NCBI GenBank assembly: GCA_024138025.1 | Contig: JAMXBD010000058.1 | Location: forward strand, 310,001-374,000 | From: Combretum micranthum | Taxonomy: Eukaryota > Streptophyta > Magnoliopsida > Myrtales > Combretaceae | Length of the DNA stretch: 64,000 bases | Direction: 5' to 3' | Shown here: in pieces, positions 20,881-33,305 of the stretch | Layout of the letters: every line of letters starts with the position of its first letter | Position numbering within the stretch: the stretch's first letter is position 1 | Made by a program: the position numbers and the translations under genes | Notes under the pieces: generated by a model | The model's database searches: none | Told to the model about the DNA's origin: nothing | Seen by the model: only the letters and a program-made list of their open reading frames with translations

Positions 20881-20986
20881 ATCAAGTAAAAAAAAAGGGA
20901 TCAGATCTTAAGCTAGAGTTTCTATCTTACTACCTTAGAGGTGTTTATTTGTTTATCTATTCTACTATCTTAGGTCTAAAACTTGC

Positions 20987-20998
20987 GCTCTGATACCA
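20987..20998 (-). promoter_or_regulatory. Primer-binding site, initiator Met tRNA
   Basis: The minus strand reads TGGTATCAGAGC, eight bases inside the 5' LTR end. This is the standard plant iMet primer site and it fixes the orientation of the element. Confidence 0.93.
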
Positions 20999-21006
20999 AC
21001 TTAAAC

Positions 21007-24000
21007 TGTCACGCCCCAGAGGGTATCCTAAACGTGGCAGTCCGCCGCATATAATATTAAAAGCTAATGAATGACAATCCGTAGTCATGTAGGAGCTTCG
21101 ATATCATATGCAAGGCGTGCTTCTAAGATAGTAGGAGACTCACAGGGGTATTACGTTTAAATAGATAGCAAAAGCAAGCATAAACTTAAATAGATAAACA
21201 TAAGATCTTCATTCAATAATAAGTTTGTACATCATCTTAGGGGCATTCCCCCGCCTTAAAGTCTTTGATCAACTATACTAATAACAAAATAAACATAACT
21301 ATCACATAAGTCTACTATAGAGATTTTTCCTAGAAGTCTATGTTCAAAACTAAAAATACATAAACTTCCTCCAAAAACTACTAGTAGCGTAAGCTCATAC
21401 CTGGCACACTGGGCTCCTCGGGGCCAACCATAGATAATCATACTGTAATAGAAAACTATAAGGGTATAAGCAAATCTAGCTTAGTAAGATAATTCCTAAC
21501 TATATAATATTTCCACACGACAACCAAATTATTTAATTCAAGCATATGTAATGCACCATTCACATGAACAACCAAATACACAAGATTAACCGGAAATCAA
21601 GTGTAGCATAGATTTAACGCCCTCCATGACAAGGGTTGGGTGGTTACAAGCCCATACGACCATCAATATTTGCATATTTGTCGGCTCCTGCTTGCCCTGT
21701 AGACTTCCTGGCTCCTACTGGCCTATGTAGACTTACAGGCTCCTACTAGCCACCACTACCACTTTCCTCGTTTCCCCACATGAAGAATAGTAGTAAAATA
21801 AATGTGACTCACAAGTATGATATGCATGAAAAAAAAATTTCAATTAAACATTTAACCATATAAGTTGAATTCATGTTAAGGGTGATCAACCATAATTTCA
21901 TCAAATCAATACAAAAGTCACACTTTTATCTAACATATCGTCTTTCAATATACTTAATTTTCATTCAACAATAATTTCATAACATTGGTTCATTCATCTT
22001 TTCCTAAATTTCTAGTGCCACTAATTACAAGCACAAACAAGGAAATGTAACTTAGGAAAAGAATTAACTCACTCCATAATCGGTAGGTCTAATCGAAATA
22101 ATCCTCTGGATAGATGATCTCGGGTCCCTCGTCACCTAAACAAGATGAAATACCCAAAATGAGTCTTTCATAAAACTTCTATTCTTGAAGATTCTAAACT
22201 TCTCTTAAAATCGCGGTAAAAATCGTATAAAGGGAAATTCCAACTTAAAATGGCCATAACTTGCTCATTTTAACTCGGAATTTCGCATATAATATACCGT
22301 TTTCTACCTACTCAAAAAGATCTACACATTTCTAAACTTATTTTCATAAAGCTAGGTTGTTTGGGTTTCGAAAAGACAGCGACCAGATTTGCTACGAATT
22401 TGCAAACACTTGTTTTCCTTCTTGTAAACAAAGCTCATTTGAAAAGATAAATATTTCAAATATTTTGTAAACTTTTTTGAAAGGTATATATATATATGTA
22501 ATGACTCATAACAAATGTATGAAGTAAATGAAGTTGTCTCAACTTATGAAAAGTAAGGTTTTAAAATACTTTAAACTTGAGTTTTTTTATTGGAATATTT
22601 ATTTTACTTTTGAAAGGATTCTTGGGTTATTTGAGATGAATATTTCTTTTTCTAAAATTAACTTCTTGCAACTATTTTAATTTCCTAAGGAGTGGTTTTT
22701 ATTTTCTAAACTTAAATTCCAACAATTTAAAGGCAATAAAATGATATTGTTGTTTCTTGTAATGATTTTTTAAAGAATTTCTATATCTTGATGAAATATA
22801 AGTTTTCATAAACCTTTTGTTTTAAGAAAAATCATTTCCATGCATGTTCATGGGTTTTTAAGAAATCTATTTTCCATATTTATTTAAGAAAGAACCTTTA
22901 GTTTGAGAAGACACTTCCTCATTTATTTTTGTTGAGACAAAAACATTATGTTCATGCATGAATATAAATTATAAACTATAGAAATATAAAGGAACATAAT
23001 AACTTGAAAAAAATTTAAACAAATAAGAAAGTAAATCAAGTATTGGGACCGTAGCTTCATCAAGGTACTCCGGGACTAAGAAAAGACTAGTCCCGAAAAG
23101 AAAAGAAAAGGAATTGTTTTGACTTGATGAGGACAAGTCTAAGACTAGAATGACTAGTCTTAAAAACAACTTGAAATTAAATAAATTGCAATGTAGCAAA
23201 TAAATTACATGAAAGGTAAATAAATTACAAGACAATGAGCTTATATGCTCTAAATAATATATATATAGCTATATATTAGATAGTAATAAACATAAAGGAA
23301 ACATAAGGAACATAAAGGAATTTGTGATGATGAACAAAAACAAAGTATGAACCTATTGTTGCTTTCTTAACCTTTATGGTTTTAGAAAACACACATTAAG
23401 TTCATACTAAGTAGATGAACATAAAGAAAGCTTGGAGGATTTTCTTGAAGAAAGTTTACCTAAAGAAGAAACTAAAGAGAGCTTTCTTGTAAGACTTCTT
23501 AGAGAGGATTTTTGAGAGAGTTTGAGAGAGATTTTGGTATAGTAGCTTTAGAGAAGAAGTGGTGTGAAAGAAGTGAAGGTATGAGGGGTATTTATAGGAA
23601 AATGTGGGAGATAATTTGTGTTAATTAAATAAGTAAAAATAAAACAAATTGGAAGAGATGGGAGAGGGGGCCGGCGCTACTCCTTGCATGGGGAAGGGGA
23701 AAATTTTATTTTTTTGTTATTCTATTAATTAAAAATAAGAAATGAAATATGTGAAATTGTATTGGAAAAGAAAATATGTAAGAAATAGGTGTATGGTTTA
23801 TAAGAGTAGGTTGTAAGAAAAAGTAGAGATAGATGAATAGTATAGAATAGTAGAAAATAGTGTAATGTAAAAGTAGACTTGACAATTTAATGCCGGCAGT
23901 AAGAAAATACGCGTCTAAAAGCGATATCTGATATTTTTAGTTACCGAAAAATTACAAAATTGATATTTTTGGAAATCTCATATTTTTACGAGTCTAACGG

Positions 24001-24295
24001 TATATTCAGAATATTTTTCCTATTCCGGGCTTCCGGACACGTTTTTCGAGAACTTTGTCCGATCGGGCTCAAAGGACACTCGAATTCCTTCAATCTGATA
24101 TTTTTATATAACCTATAGCTATTACGAACTATAATAGCTAATTTTTCCAACTTCGTTTTCTAGGGCTTGAGAAAACGGCAATGCCGGACTTAAGCGATTA
24201 CGGTAAAATAGGGTTTTGGTTTGCTTAAGAATCCGATTGACTTTCGATTAGGGTTTAAGCTTTTAAATTTGCATCCAAAAATTCGGGGATTTACA
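21007..24295 (-). repeat. 5' LTR of the Tekay element
   Basis: 3289 bp, TGTAAATCC...GGGGCGTGACA on the minus strand. Uninterrupted partner of 6555-14638. Contains, in transcription order, a TATA box (23589-23596), the pyrimidine-rich leader with donor-like TTTAGGTAAAC (about 23460), the hairpin cluster (about 23041-23163), and the exon-like segment beginning at 22135 (stop at 22089-22091). Confidence 0.93.
23589..23596 (-). promoter_or_regulatory. LTR promoter TATA box (5' LTR)
   Basis: TATAAATA on the minus strand, followed by a leader rich in CTCTC and TTC. It is the likely promoter of the Tekay element. Confidence 0.65.
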
Positions 24296-24300
24296 CCTTA
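24296..24300. repeat. Target-site duplication CCTTA (right)
   Basis: Matches 6550-6554 on the far side of the Tekay element. Confidence 0.9.
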
Positions 24301-24977
24301 AATCCGATATCAACAACAACAAAGACAACCCAAACTCCACAAACTCCTATGTCAACACTAACAATAATTTCACAAACTCTAAATATCCTGTTACAACATA
24401 CATATATACATCAACGAATATGAATACATTATCAATATATCCTAATAGACATGAATTCTCCACAAAAATCCTAACCTAAGAAGAAATCTCCGCTATCTGC
24501 ATCGTCTACTCCGATCAAACTCCACAAATATCCTCAAGAACAATAATGAACCGCACAAAACTTCCACAAACACCAAATATTTCACCAAAACCCTAATTTG
24601 CATAATATAAAGAATGTATAAGGATTGTTTAACTCATATTTTGTTTGAATCCATCATAGAGGAAATAAACTTACTGATTTGAATCGCTAAAACCCGACAT
24701 GCATTCATCAATCATAGATCTCAACACGTGTTAGGGTTTCCCCACAAGAACCTTCATGCAAAATCCAACCAAACCCTAAGAAAACTTATACAAATTTGTA
24801 TACAACACATAGGAGAAGGTTAAGATCACTTACTTTGGATCAAAAACACCTTCTCGATGATTCTCCAACCCTAGAACTCTAAAAACGCTCTAAAACTCTC
24901 TTACACGAAGGAAAAAGATGAATAAACTTTTCTGTCAAAACCGTCTTATCGCATCTCGTATATATAGAAATTGCTCA
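24301..24977. other. Unassigned sequence, possible leader and intron of a lost element
   Basis: No Tekay-like similarity. On the minus strand there is a TATA-like TATATATACG at 24956-24966, then a leader and a donor-like AAAGTAAGTGATC near 24830. This suggests the 5' end of a transcription unit reading leftwards, cut off by the Tekay insertion. No protein can be named. Confidence 0.3.
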
Positions 24978-25281
24978 TATGCCGACACCTACGTCGGCGG
25001 CGTACTTAATATTTTGCCCGCGTACACCCTACACTAGTAAAAATAACACGAACACTGTCGATGTTCATCGAGGAGTTGAATTCCCAGAATTTCAATCCAA
25101 CAACATACGCCGGCAAATCCATGATCAACGCCGACGGCGTTTCTATCCGGCGTTAAAAGAAATGCTCACTTACACCGGCGGCGATCCACCCAGCGTTAAG
25201 AAAAACGCTACTGTTTCCTTCTTATGCCGTCTCTACGCCAGCAGAGTAGATTCTCCAGATGGCGGCATAGCATCTATCAAA
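24978..25281. repeat. GC-rich island with repeated GCCGGCGGC-like motifs
   Basis: Inside about 300 bases there are at least seven variants of a GCCGACGGCGT/GCCGGCGGC motif in both orientations (for example near 24990, 25108, 25130, 25150, 25180 and 25260). At 25034 a CACTAGTAAAAATAAC string lies between them. Motifs of the GCCGACGGC kind are known near the ends of some plant CACTA transposons. A similar island is at about 60840-61100. Whether a real transposon end is present cannot be decided. Confidence 0.45.
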
Positions 25282-25431
25282 TATTGTAGAAATCTGAACT
25301 TCAACATTCATTCCCCAATCAAACTTAAACTTTTACAACTTACTTGTTTTGACATTAAACTCATCCTATATAATCTTATGATCCATAATCCATTATATTT
25401 TCATCTTCATATTTCTGTATATTACAGTTCT
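25282..25431. other. AT-rich junction sequence
   Basis: No feature recognised. It ends at the abrupt start of Tekay-like LTR sequence (TTCTTGAAAAACGTGTTCC) at about 25432. Confidence 0.4.
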
Positions 25432-28400
25432 TGAAAAACGTGTTCCGAGGCTTAGAATAGTAAAATAATTCCAGATATACCGTTAGACTCGTAAAGATAT
25501 AAGGTTTTCAAAAATATCAGTTTTATAATTTTTTAGTAAGTAAAATAACAAATATCGCAATTATACATGCATTTTCTTACTACCGGTACTTTATTAGTCT
25601 TCTCTACTTTACATTACACTATTCATTACTATTCTACACTATTCATTTATCTCTACTTTTTCTAACACCTATTCTTACACTCTATACACCTATTATCTTT
25701 ACTTTTTACCTTTATATAACTTTATTTCATATCTACTTTACTTATTATTACATTTAATTAACAAAACTACAAAAAAATACCATCTTTTCCTCTCTCTCAT
25801 CTACATGGCCGATGCGCCTCCACCGCCCCCCCTCCCCTCTTTATATCTCTCTCAATTTTTTTTTTCAATTTTTCTTTATTTATATCACACAAAATTCACT
25901 CCTCATTTTCCTATAAATACCCCTCCTCCTCTTTCACTTCTTTCACACAATTACTACCCACAAATTTACTATCAAATCTCTCAAAAATTCTCCTCTCAAA
26001 ACTCTCACCAGATACACTCTCAAAACTCTCTCAAACCCCCTTCTACATACACAAAACCCATTCACACATAATACTCCAAAACCCTCTTTAGGTAAAATTT
26101 TCCTTACAAATTTTTTCTTACCATGTCATGCAACTTTATATGACTATAGTGTGAGTTTCCTAAACTTATTGTTATGGAAGCAACACTATGTTCATATATT
26201 ATTCTTGTTCATGAAAATCTATTTTTCTAATTTTATGTTGTTATCATGTTTTACATGTTATGTTAGCCTCTTATATATAGTTAATTAAATATAATTATGT
26301 ATCTACATATATATGTTATTTAGAGCATATAAGCTCACTTGCAATTTATTTACTTTCATGCAAAGTAATTTATTTATTTCTTTGCAACTTATTTATTTCA
26401 TGTTATTTTAAGACTAGTCTCTAGTCTTAGACTTATCCTCATCAAGTCAAAAAAAATTCTTTCTTTTATTTTTCTTTCTTTTGGGACTAGTCTACTTCTT
26501 AGTCCTGAGAGCCTTGAAGAAGCCAAGACTCCCAATACTTGACTTTATTATTTATTTTGTTACTTTTGCTTGTTATTATCCTCATATCATGTACTTAAGG
26601 ATTGTTGTCTATACCTTTAAGCTTCAATTATACTTTTACAAAAAGGAGATTTTATCATCTAAGAATGGTTTTATAGGAAATTTAGAATCTATGGTTTAAC
26701 AAAAGTAAATTTATTCTTTTCAAAACTTTAGGAGAACTCACTACAATTTTAAAAGCTACTCTTATTTTGAAAAGTTTTAATCATTCCCATATTACCTTGT
26801 TTTCCAAAAGAAGATGACTTTTGGTACTAAAATGTTTTCCATAAAAGCATAATATAAGGAAACCCCATGAAAAGGGAATAAGAGTTTTCAAACCGAGATT
26901 TTTCCGAGTAATGATCAAAGAAAAGCTGTATAGAAAAAGTGACACTGATATTAAAAAATCATAAAAGTAAAATAAAGAAATCTAATAGTATTAAAAAGTC
27001 TTTAAGAAAAATAGTAAGATAAACATGAAATAATTCTTTGAAAACAAAAGAATCAAAATATTCATTTTAAAGGATTTACAAAAAGGATTTCTTGTAAACT
27101 ATAGTTTTTCTACACTTTTAATTAACATTGTTTTACTCGAGAAATTTGGTTGGATAACAAACACTTGAGCATGGATGAAATGTGAGCTATATAACTATGA
27201 AAAAGGAATTTCTCAACTATATGGATAACTAAGTATTTATCAAAGCAATTTTTGGATGGCTTAATGTTTGAAACAAAATGCTTTTGGGATGGGAAACTTC
27301 GTGGTGAATCTAATTGCCACTGTTTTGGAGCCTAAATGATTTAGTTTGATGAAAATAGTTTTAGAAATGAATAGATCTTTTCGAATAGATAGAAATCAGT
27401 ATATTATATGGGCAATTCCGAGTTAAAATGACCAAGTTATGGCCATTTTAAATTGAAATCATCTTTTATACGAACTTTGACGTTCTTATGACATAGTTTA
27501 GACAAGTTTCAAGAAATTTATCAAGAAATACTCATTTTGGGTATCTTCCTTGACTAGGTGATTCCGAGGAAGAATACCCGTATCCCGAGGATTATTTCGA
27601 CTAAGTGAATTGTTTGAGTGACTCATCCATTTAGAAGAAGTGTCAACATGGTAATGTGAGTTTATTTCCTTGAAATGCTTTACTTGATTGTGCTTGTAGT
27701 TTAGTCGCATTAGAAGTAAGAAAAGACAAATTGATATGTATGTGAAAATTTGTTGAAAGGATTCTAAGAATATCGAGGTCGGAATTGATTATAAGTAATT
27801 ATTTGTTTTAGTATAACACTTGATATGTATGAAATTCTATGATTACCTTAAATTTGATAATAATGATGCTATGATATCTTAAATAAATTGATTCATGCAT
27901 ACCACGAAGTGACTCACATTGCATGGGGTTATTATCCTTGGGTGAAAAGCATAGTTCATGGTCAAAAGCAACACTTGGAGGTTATGATCGAAAGCGAATG
28001 CTTGGCGACATGGAATCAAACCAATGCTTGGCGAAAATCCGAAAGCATGACTCGACCCGAGTATACTTTAATATGCTTGGCGGTAATGATTGAAAGTATA
28101 ATGTAACTAAAACTACTCATTTTGAGATTATACATCACCAAACCCCGAATGGATGATGTAAATCCATTCATCATATAGTTCCGGAAAACTATGTGCCTTG
28201 TTTGCTCACGTGTATGTTGCATTTCACTTGATTGCTTAAATAACTTGTGTGAAATTTTTACTATACAAGATTTTACTTATGGAAATAATTCTCACTAAGC
28301 CTATTAGCTTATGCCCCTATAGATATCTTTTGCAGTTTAACTATTTGTGGTTGAGGCCACATAAACCCTACAGCCAGGTATTTCCTTTTCGATTAAGGAA

Positions 28401-28723
28401 ATTTTTAGATAAAGATTAATGTTAGTTAAGATATAGACTTTGTAGAAATCTCTTGTAATAGATTTATAGTTATTTTGGCAAGGGAATGCTCCTAAGACTT
28501 GTAAAAATTATTATGAATAAAATGAATATTATGAATCATCTTTTCTTAATTTGTTATTTTATCTTCTTAAGCTTCATAATTCCATGTATGATCCTCTAAA
28601 TTTGTGAGAGCACGCCTTACACTTAATATCGAAGCTTCTGGGAATGACTAAGGTTGTTATACTTAAGCTTTAATATTGAGTATGGCGGACTATTACATTT
28701 AGGGTACTCTTTGGGGCGTAACA
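25432..28723 (+). repeat. 5'-truncated Tekay-like LTR
   Basis: It begins within the conserved GAAAAACGTGTTCC...ATACCGTTAGACTCG block, so the first few hundred bases of the LTR are missing. It holds a TATA box (25912-25919), the hairpin cluster (about 26411-26541), the exon-like segment (27558 onwards, TAA at 27602-27604) and a 42-base third exon-like segment near 28336-28377. The end GGGGCGTAACA at 28723 has one change from the family end. Its sequence is closest by eye to the minus LTR at 37363-40869. Confidence 0.78.
25912..25919 (+). promoter_or_regulatory. LTR promoter TATA box
   Basis: TATAAATA followed by a CTCC- and TTCTTTCACAC-type leader, as in the sister LTRs. The leader ends at a TTTAGGTAAAATT donor-like site near 26090. 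Confidence 0.55.
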
Positions 28724-28835
28724 GATGCCTTACATACGTTGTAGAAGCTTTCGCATGACTTTAGGAAGTCATTCTTAAGTTTTAATACCATATGTGGTGG
28801 ACTGCCATATCTAGGGTATCCTTTGGGGCGTGACA
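28724..28835 (+). repeat. 3' tail of a second Tekay-like LTR
   Basis: About 112 bases (GATGCCTTACATACG...GGGGCGTGACA) duplicate the end of an LTR directly after another LTR end. The LTR ending at 28723 evidently inserted into this one just before its 3' end. The body of the outer LTR is not present to the left, so it was lost with the truncation at 25432. Confidence 0.7.
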
Positions 28836-28990
28836 AAGAGCATCCAAGAATTAATATACTAAATTTTGCAAATGGATTATCTTTTGATCTTGTTATTCAC
28901 GATGTTTTGTTCTTAGATTCAAGATGAAGAACTATCCATGTTATTATCTTCTCCAAATTTTTATTTTCTCCATCTAATATTAATTTGTTG
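28836..28990 (-). pseudogene. Ty1/copia polyprotein fossil, distal part
   Basis: The minus-strand translation, with stops and shifts, gives scraps like ESKNKTS and KIIHLQN that fit the region between integrase and RT in Ty1/copia polyproteins. It is the continuation of the fossil at 57055-57775. The two were parted by the solo LTR insertion at 28991. Target-like TGTTG at 28986-28990 faces TGCTG at 57055-57059. Confidence 0.55.
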
Positions 28991-30294
28991 TGTAAGCCCT
29001 CAATCTTTAGGGTAATATCAAGTTCAAACCCTAAACCGGAAAGTCAACCAGAGACCTTAAGTCAACCAATTTCCCAAGAAACCCTAGTAGTTTAGATCCG
29101 GCAATCCTGTGTTCTTAAACCAAAAAGTCGAAATACAAGTGGAGAGTGTAGTTTGATTCGTAATAATATTAGGGTGCTTAAAAAGATTAGATTAGTAAGT
29201 TTTCGACCTATTTCGAACCCGATCGAATACAGACCTTGAAAAGCATGTCCTGGGGTTTGAAATATTAAATATATGATATTAATACCATTAGACTCATAAT
29301 TTCATAAGATTTCCAAATATATCGGTTATATAATTTTTCGGGTTATAAAAGTTATAGTTATAACCTTTTATCGTATTTTCATTACTATCGGTACTTTAAA
29401 TGTCTAATCTATTTATTGATTTCTTCTACACTATTTACAAGTACAACCACTCATACTCTACTTCTTACATCCTTACAACCTATTCTTACAATGTTTCATC
29501 ATTTTTCTTATAATTTACTTTTCCAATACAACTTTTACTACTTAAATTACTTATTTAATTTTAAAACTTACACAACACACATCTCTCTCTCTCTCCCATA
29601 CCCCAAAACCGGTGCCCCTCTCCCTCTTTCCATCTCTCCAATTTTGTTTTATTTTCCTTTGTTTAATTAAAGCAAACCTTAATCCACTTTTCTACATAAA
29701 CCCCTTTATGCCTTCACCTTTCCATTTCCTTCTTTCTTCACTTTCACTTTTAGAAAAATTTTTGCAAAACTCTCTCCCTCTCCTCTCTTTGTGCCATGAC
29801 TTCCCTCTCTCTTTACCCACACATACACTTTTGATTTCTTCAAGTTTTCTTGATCCAAACACTAATAGGTAATAGATCTATACTTTACTATCTAAAAAAT
29901 GTAATGGGAAGATCATTCATGTGTGATTTCACTCAAAAATCCCCATGAGCTTAAAGCTAGGGATGTGGAAACACTTAGACATGAGATCCTTGCTATCACA
30001 ATGTAGTAGATCTTGTTATTTAATATTATTTAGCTATTACTTTGTTTTATTGTTAAGCTATGTTGTTATTATTAACATTTTATGCATGTATTCATCATCT
30101 AGCCACATCCACACAATAGTCATAGTGTTAATGCATTTATAACTAGTATAATAAACTAGATCTAGTTGTTTTGAGATCATAAATGCATTAGGATTTTGTT
30201 TTATGTTCATAAATAACTTGTAATAGCATGATGATAATAAGAAAAAGATAGAATGCTCAAGATCTATTTTAGTTTCAACAAAAATGATTTTTGA

Positions 30295-31000
30295 AAATTC
30301 GGATAAAAAAGGAACAATATTTAGAAAAGCTATTTTTCAACTTCAAAATGTGTATTTTACATTAAAAATGAAGGACTTAGGGAATAGATATCATAAATGA
30401 GTGATCTTGATGAGAAAAGCTTAGATCTACTAAGGAATATTTTCAAAACAAGGAAAAGTTTACAAAAGTTATGTTTCAATCCCAATAACAAGTTTCAAAT
30501 TCGTAATAAGGGAAGCTTGAAGTGTAAACACTCATTTTTCAACTCCAAAACAAGATTTTTATTAAAGAAAGGAAGCCTCAAGGAGTAGGTTTGATTAGGA
30601 AATGGTTTTTGAAAGACTAAATGAGTTTTACAAAGAAAACAACCTCAAATGAAACTTGCAAAATTCGGATTTGAAAATGGTCACTATTTAAACACCTATT
30701 TCCAAATGCCAAAATAATGATTTTTATGGAAAAATGAAAGTCCTAGGGGATACATGTAATAAAGAACTAATTTTGACAAGGATAGGAGAGGTTTATCAAA
30801 GTATAATCCTAAAACAAGGAATGGTTTCAAAGAATAGATTAAAAAATGTTTTCATTCTTTAAAATTTTGTAAAATTCGTAATTAGGTAAACCACTTATTT
30901 AAACATCTATTTTCTAACCCCAAAATGAAGGTTTTTATTGAAATAATGAAGGTGTTGGCTATATAGGTCATCAAGGTTGTGTTTTATAATAGCAAGTGTG
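30295..31000 (+). repeat. Tandem repeat array inside the LTR
   Basis: Four diverged units begin near 30295, 30495, 30664 and 30873 with AAATTCGGAT or AAATTCGTAAT. They are the counterpart of the six-unit array in the solo LTR at 9390-10440. Confidence 0.6.
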
Positions 31001-32698
31001 ATTTTACAAGAAGAAAAACTATTTTTCTTAAGTCTAGTAAATTTTAAAAGTTTTGCAAAGAAAAAGTTTATCAAAAAAAAAAAAAACTTGGTACTATATC
31101 ATTAAGAATATACATATAAATAGTTCATCTTATAACCTTCATGACAATAACTTATAGGTATTGCATATATACATGATGCACTTGGTAGAAACAAAGTTAG
31201 GAAAATAATGTCCTATACATCCTATTTGACATTATCTAAGTACATGAGGAGTTAGAATCACCAACACCCATGAATCATGCATGATACTAAGTTATATATA
31301 TATATATATAATAGAGTCTTACAAGATACAATGATAGCTAAGTATCTATCAAAGCTTTATATGATGTTTGGTTTTAAAATAGGAGTTGAATTGTGGAATG
31401 GGAAATTTCGTATAGTATTCTATACCCTACTGTTCATGGACCAAATAACCTCGTTTGTTGGAAATAATTCTAAAAATAGATATCTCTTGTCAAATAGGTA
31501 GAAATCGGTATATAATATGCAAAATTCTGAGTTAAAATGACCAAGTTATGGCCGTTTTAAGTTGAAATTTCCTCTTAGACGAATTTTGACAAACTTGTTA
31601 TAATAGAATTTATAAGTTCATTCAAACTTCATAGAAATACTCATTAGAGTTATTTATTTTGATTAGGAGACTTGAGAGACGAACTAGACCTTCCCGATGA
31701 CTATTATGATTAAGTGGATTTTCACGCCATGGCAAAGTGAGTTCACTATCTTTAAATTATATACTTGTGATTGTGCTTGTGCTTGTAATGTTAGTGGCAT
31801 TAGAATTAGGGCAAGATAACCATGTGTATATGAGTTCTACTTGAGTGAAATGATGATAAGAATATCGAAATGAGCTTGTTGTAAATATTTATATGATTTA
31901 GTATAGAATTGAAGTGTCTACAATATTTATGATCACCCATAAATTGTTAAATTAATATGCCATGATCTTATAATCAAATTACCATGCATACCATATGTGA
32001 GTCACATTGCATAGGTTATTATACCTTTGTGGGAAGAAGGCATAATAGCTGGGCAATGAGGGGCCTGTAAACTCGAATGTTGGCATAGGGGCCGGAATTG
32101 AAAATGTGTGTGGGTGGGCACCTGTATCAACCATACTATAAATGAGAAAAATTAAAATCTATGGTCATAGAGGCCTAAAACACCTAACCCCGGATGGAGA
32201 GCATAAATCCATTCAACATAAAACTTCTGGACGGTCTTATGTATTTATGCTCACGTGTTTGTGCATTTCATATGGCTGTTAATATAACTTGTCTGTGATA
32301 TATTTCCTGTTGAGTATTTAATTTTGGAAGTGAAACTCACTAAACTCGTAAGCTTATACCCTCATAGTTTCCTGTTGCAATATGAATACTTATGGCTCTC
32401 TTCGAGAGGCCACTTTCCTCATGTACAGCTTTTGGAACTTAAGGAGCTTTTTGAAGAAGTCGTGACCTAGATATATGCATAGATTTCTAGTTAAATCTCC
32501 TTAATCAATATATATAATGGTTGTTGTAAGAGACTTTTGAGAACTTAAGAACTCTTGATATTTTTTCGGGGGTATGCTCCTTAGATCATGTAATAGATTA
32601 AATCTGGATATAACTGTTATGATTGACATTCTTATTGCTACATATGTCTCCTTAAGTTATTTCGATTTAAAGTATGGTTCCTTATATGTTGACGTGAG

Positions 32699-32703
32699 CC
32701 TTG
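32699..32703. repeat. Target-site duplication CCTTG (left)
   Basis: Identical to 56947-56951; brackets the 24-kb element at its LTR ends. Confidence 0.88.
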
Positions 32704-33305
32704 TGTAAACCCCTGAATTTTTCGAGAATGGTTTTAGAATATCGAAACCCTAAAAACTGACCCAAATTGAAACTGGACCTTAAACAATTTTGATCACGGG
32801 ATTTCATAAGAGAATCTTCAAAAAAATAGAAAATTCAATAATCGTTTAATTCAAAAATCCGAGCATGAGGTCCATCTATCCGAACCCTAATGTAAACCCC
32901 TCAATTTCTAAAGTAAAGTTAGATTAAACCTTAACCCTAGTCAAACTGGAGTTTTAAAAGTCAACAAAGATCAAAACAATCTAACTCTGGCAATCCCGCG
33001 CTCTCAAACCCTAGACAACGAAATTTAGTTAATAGCTTATAAGAGTTCGTAATAATATAGGGAGGTATAAAAATATCAAATTCGCCTAATTCAAGTATCT
33101 TTTGGATCCGAACTGGATCAGTTTTCAAAAACCGTACCCAGGAACACCAGACAGTAAAAATATTCCAATAACACCAAAAGATTCGTAATTATATAAAGAT
33201 TTAAAAAAAAAAAGTTTCATAATTTTTTGGTAACTAAAAATATCAGATATAGCTCGTTTATATGTATTTTATTACTACCGGTATTTTATTTGTCAAGTCT
33301 ACTAT
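32704..33305 (+). repeat. 5' LTR, part 1 (doubled start)
   Basis: It starts TGTAAACCCCTGAATTTT. A second start TGTAAACCCCTCAATTTC follows at 32891. The 3' LTR has the same pair at 52786 and 52985. The part ends where a solo LTR inserted at 33306. Confidence 0.85.

Larger units (their letters stand above)
6555..24295 (-). mobile_element. Near-complete Tekay/Del-type Ty3 retrotransposon
   Basis: A full LTR retrotransposon on the minus strand. Direct repeats at 6555-14638 (with an insertion) and 21007-24295 begin TGTAAATCC and end GGGGCGTGACA when read on the minus strand. The five bases outside are identical, CCTTA at 6550-6554 and at 24296-24300. A primer-binding site complementary to initiator Met tRNA follows the 5' LTR, and a polypurine tract precedes the 3' LTR. 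The order of gag, protease, RT, RNase H, integrase and chromodomain is that of chromoviruses, and the chromodomain resembles the Tekay/Del lineage. The reading frame is interrupted mainly by small indels, so the copy is not autonomous as assembled. An additional ORF lies upstream of gag. Confidence 0.93.
28991..32703 (+). mobile_element. Solo LTR, left part (TGTAAGCCC family)
   Basis: It starts TGTAAGCCCTC. It is of the same family as 7276-12070: both share the start, the tandem array and the wording around 29870-30300. The exon-like segment begins at 31667 with TAA at 31711-31713, and ATG at 31729 is followed by a GTGAGT donor at 31737. It is interrupted at 32704 by the CCTTG-flanked element and resumes at 56952. 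Total length without the insertion is about 3.8 kb. No internal region is visible, so it is a solo LTR. Confidence 0.82.

Noticed and set aside
25034..25060. CACTAGTAAAAATAAC as a certain CACTA transposon end
   Set aside because: No matching inverted end or transposase is found in the window, and GC motifs lie on both sides of the string. It is kept only as a possibility.
24979..25434. Open frame of 151 codons in the GC-motif island
   Set aside because: Composition and repeated motifs explain the frame. No domain is recognisable and its last third is AT-rich with a low-complexity look. I do not call it a gene.
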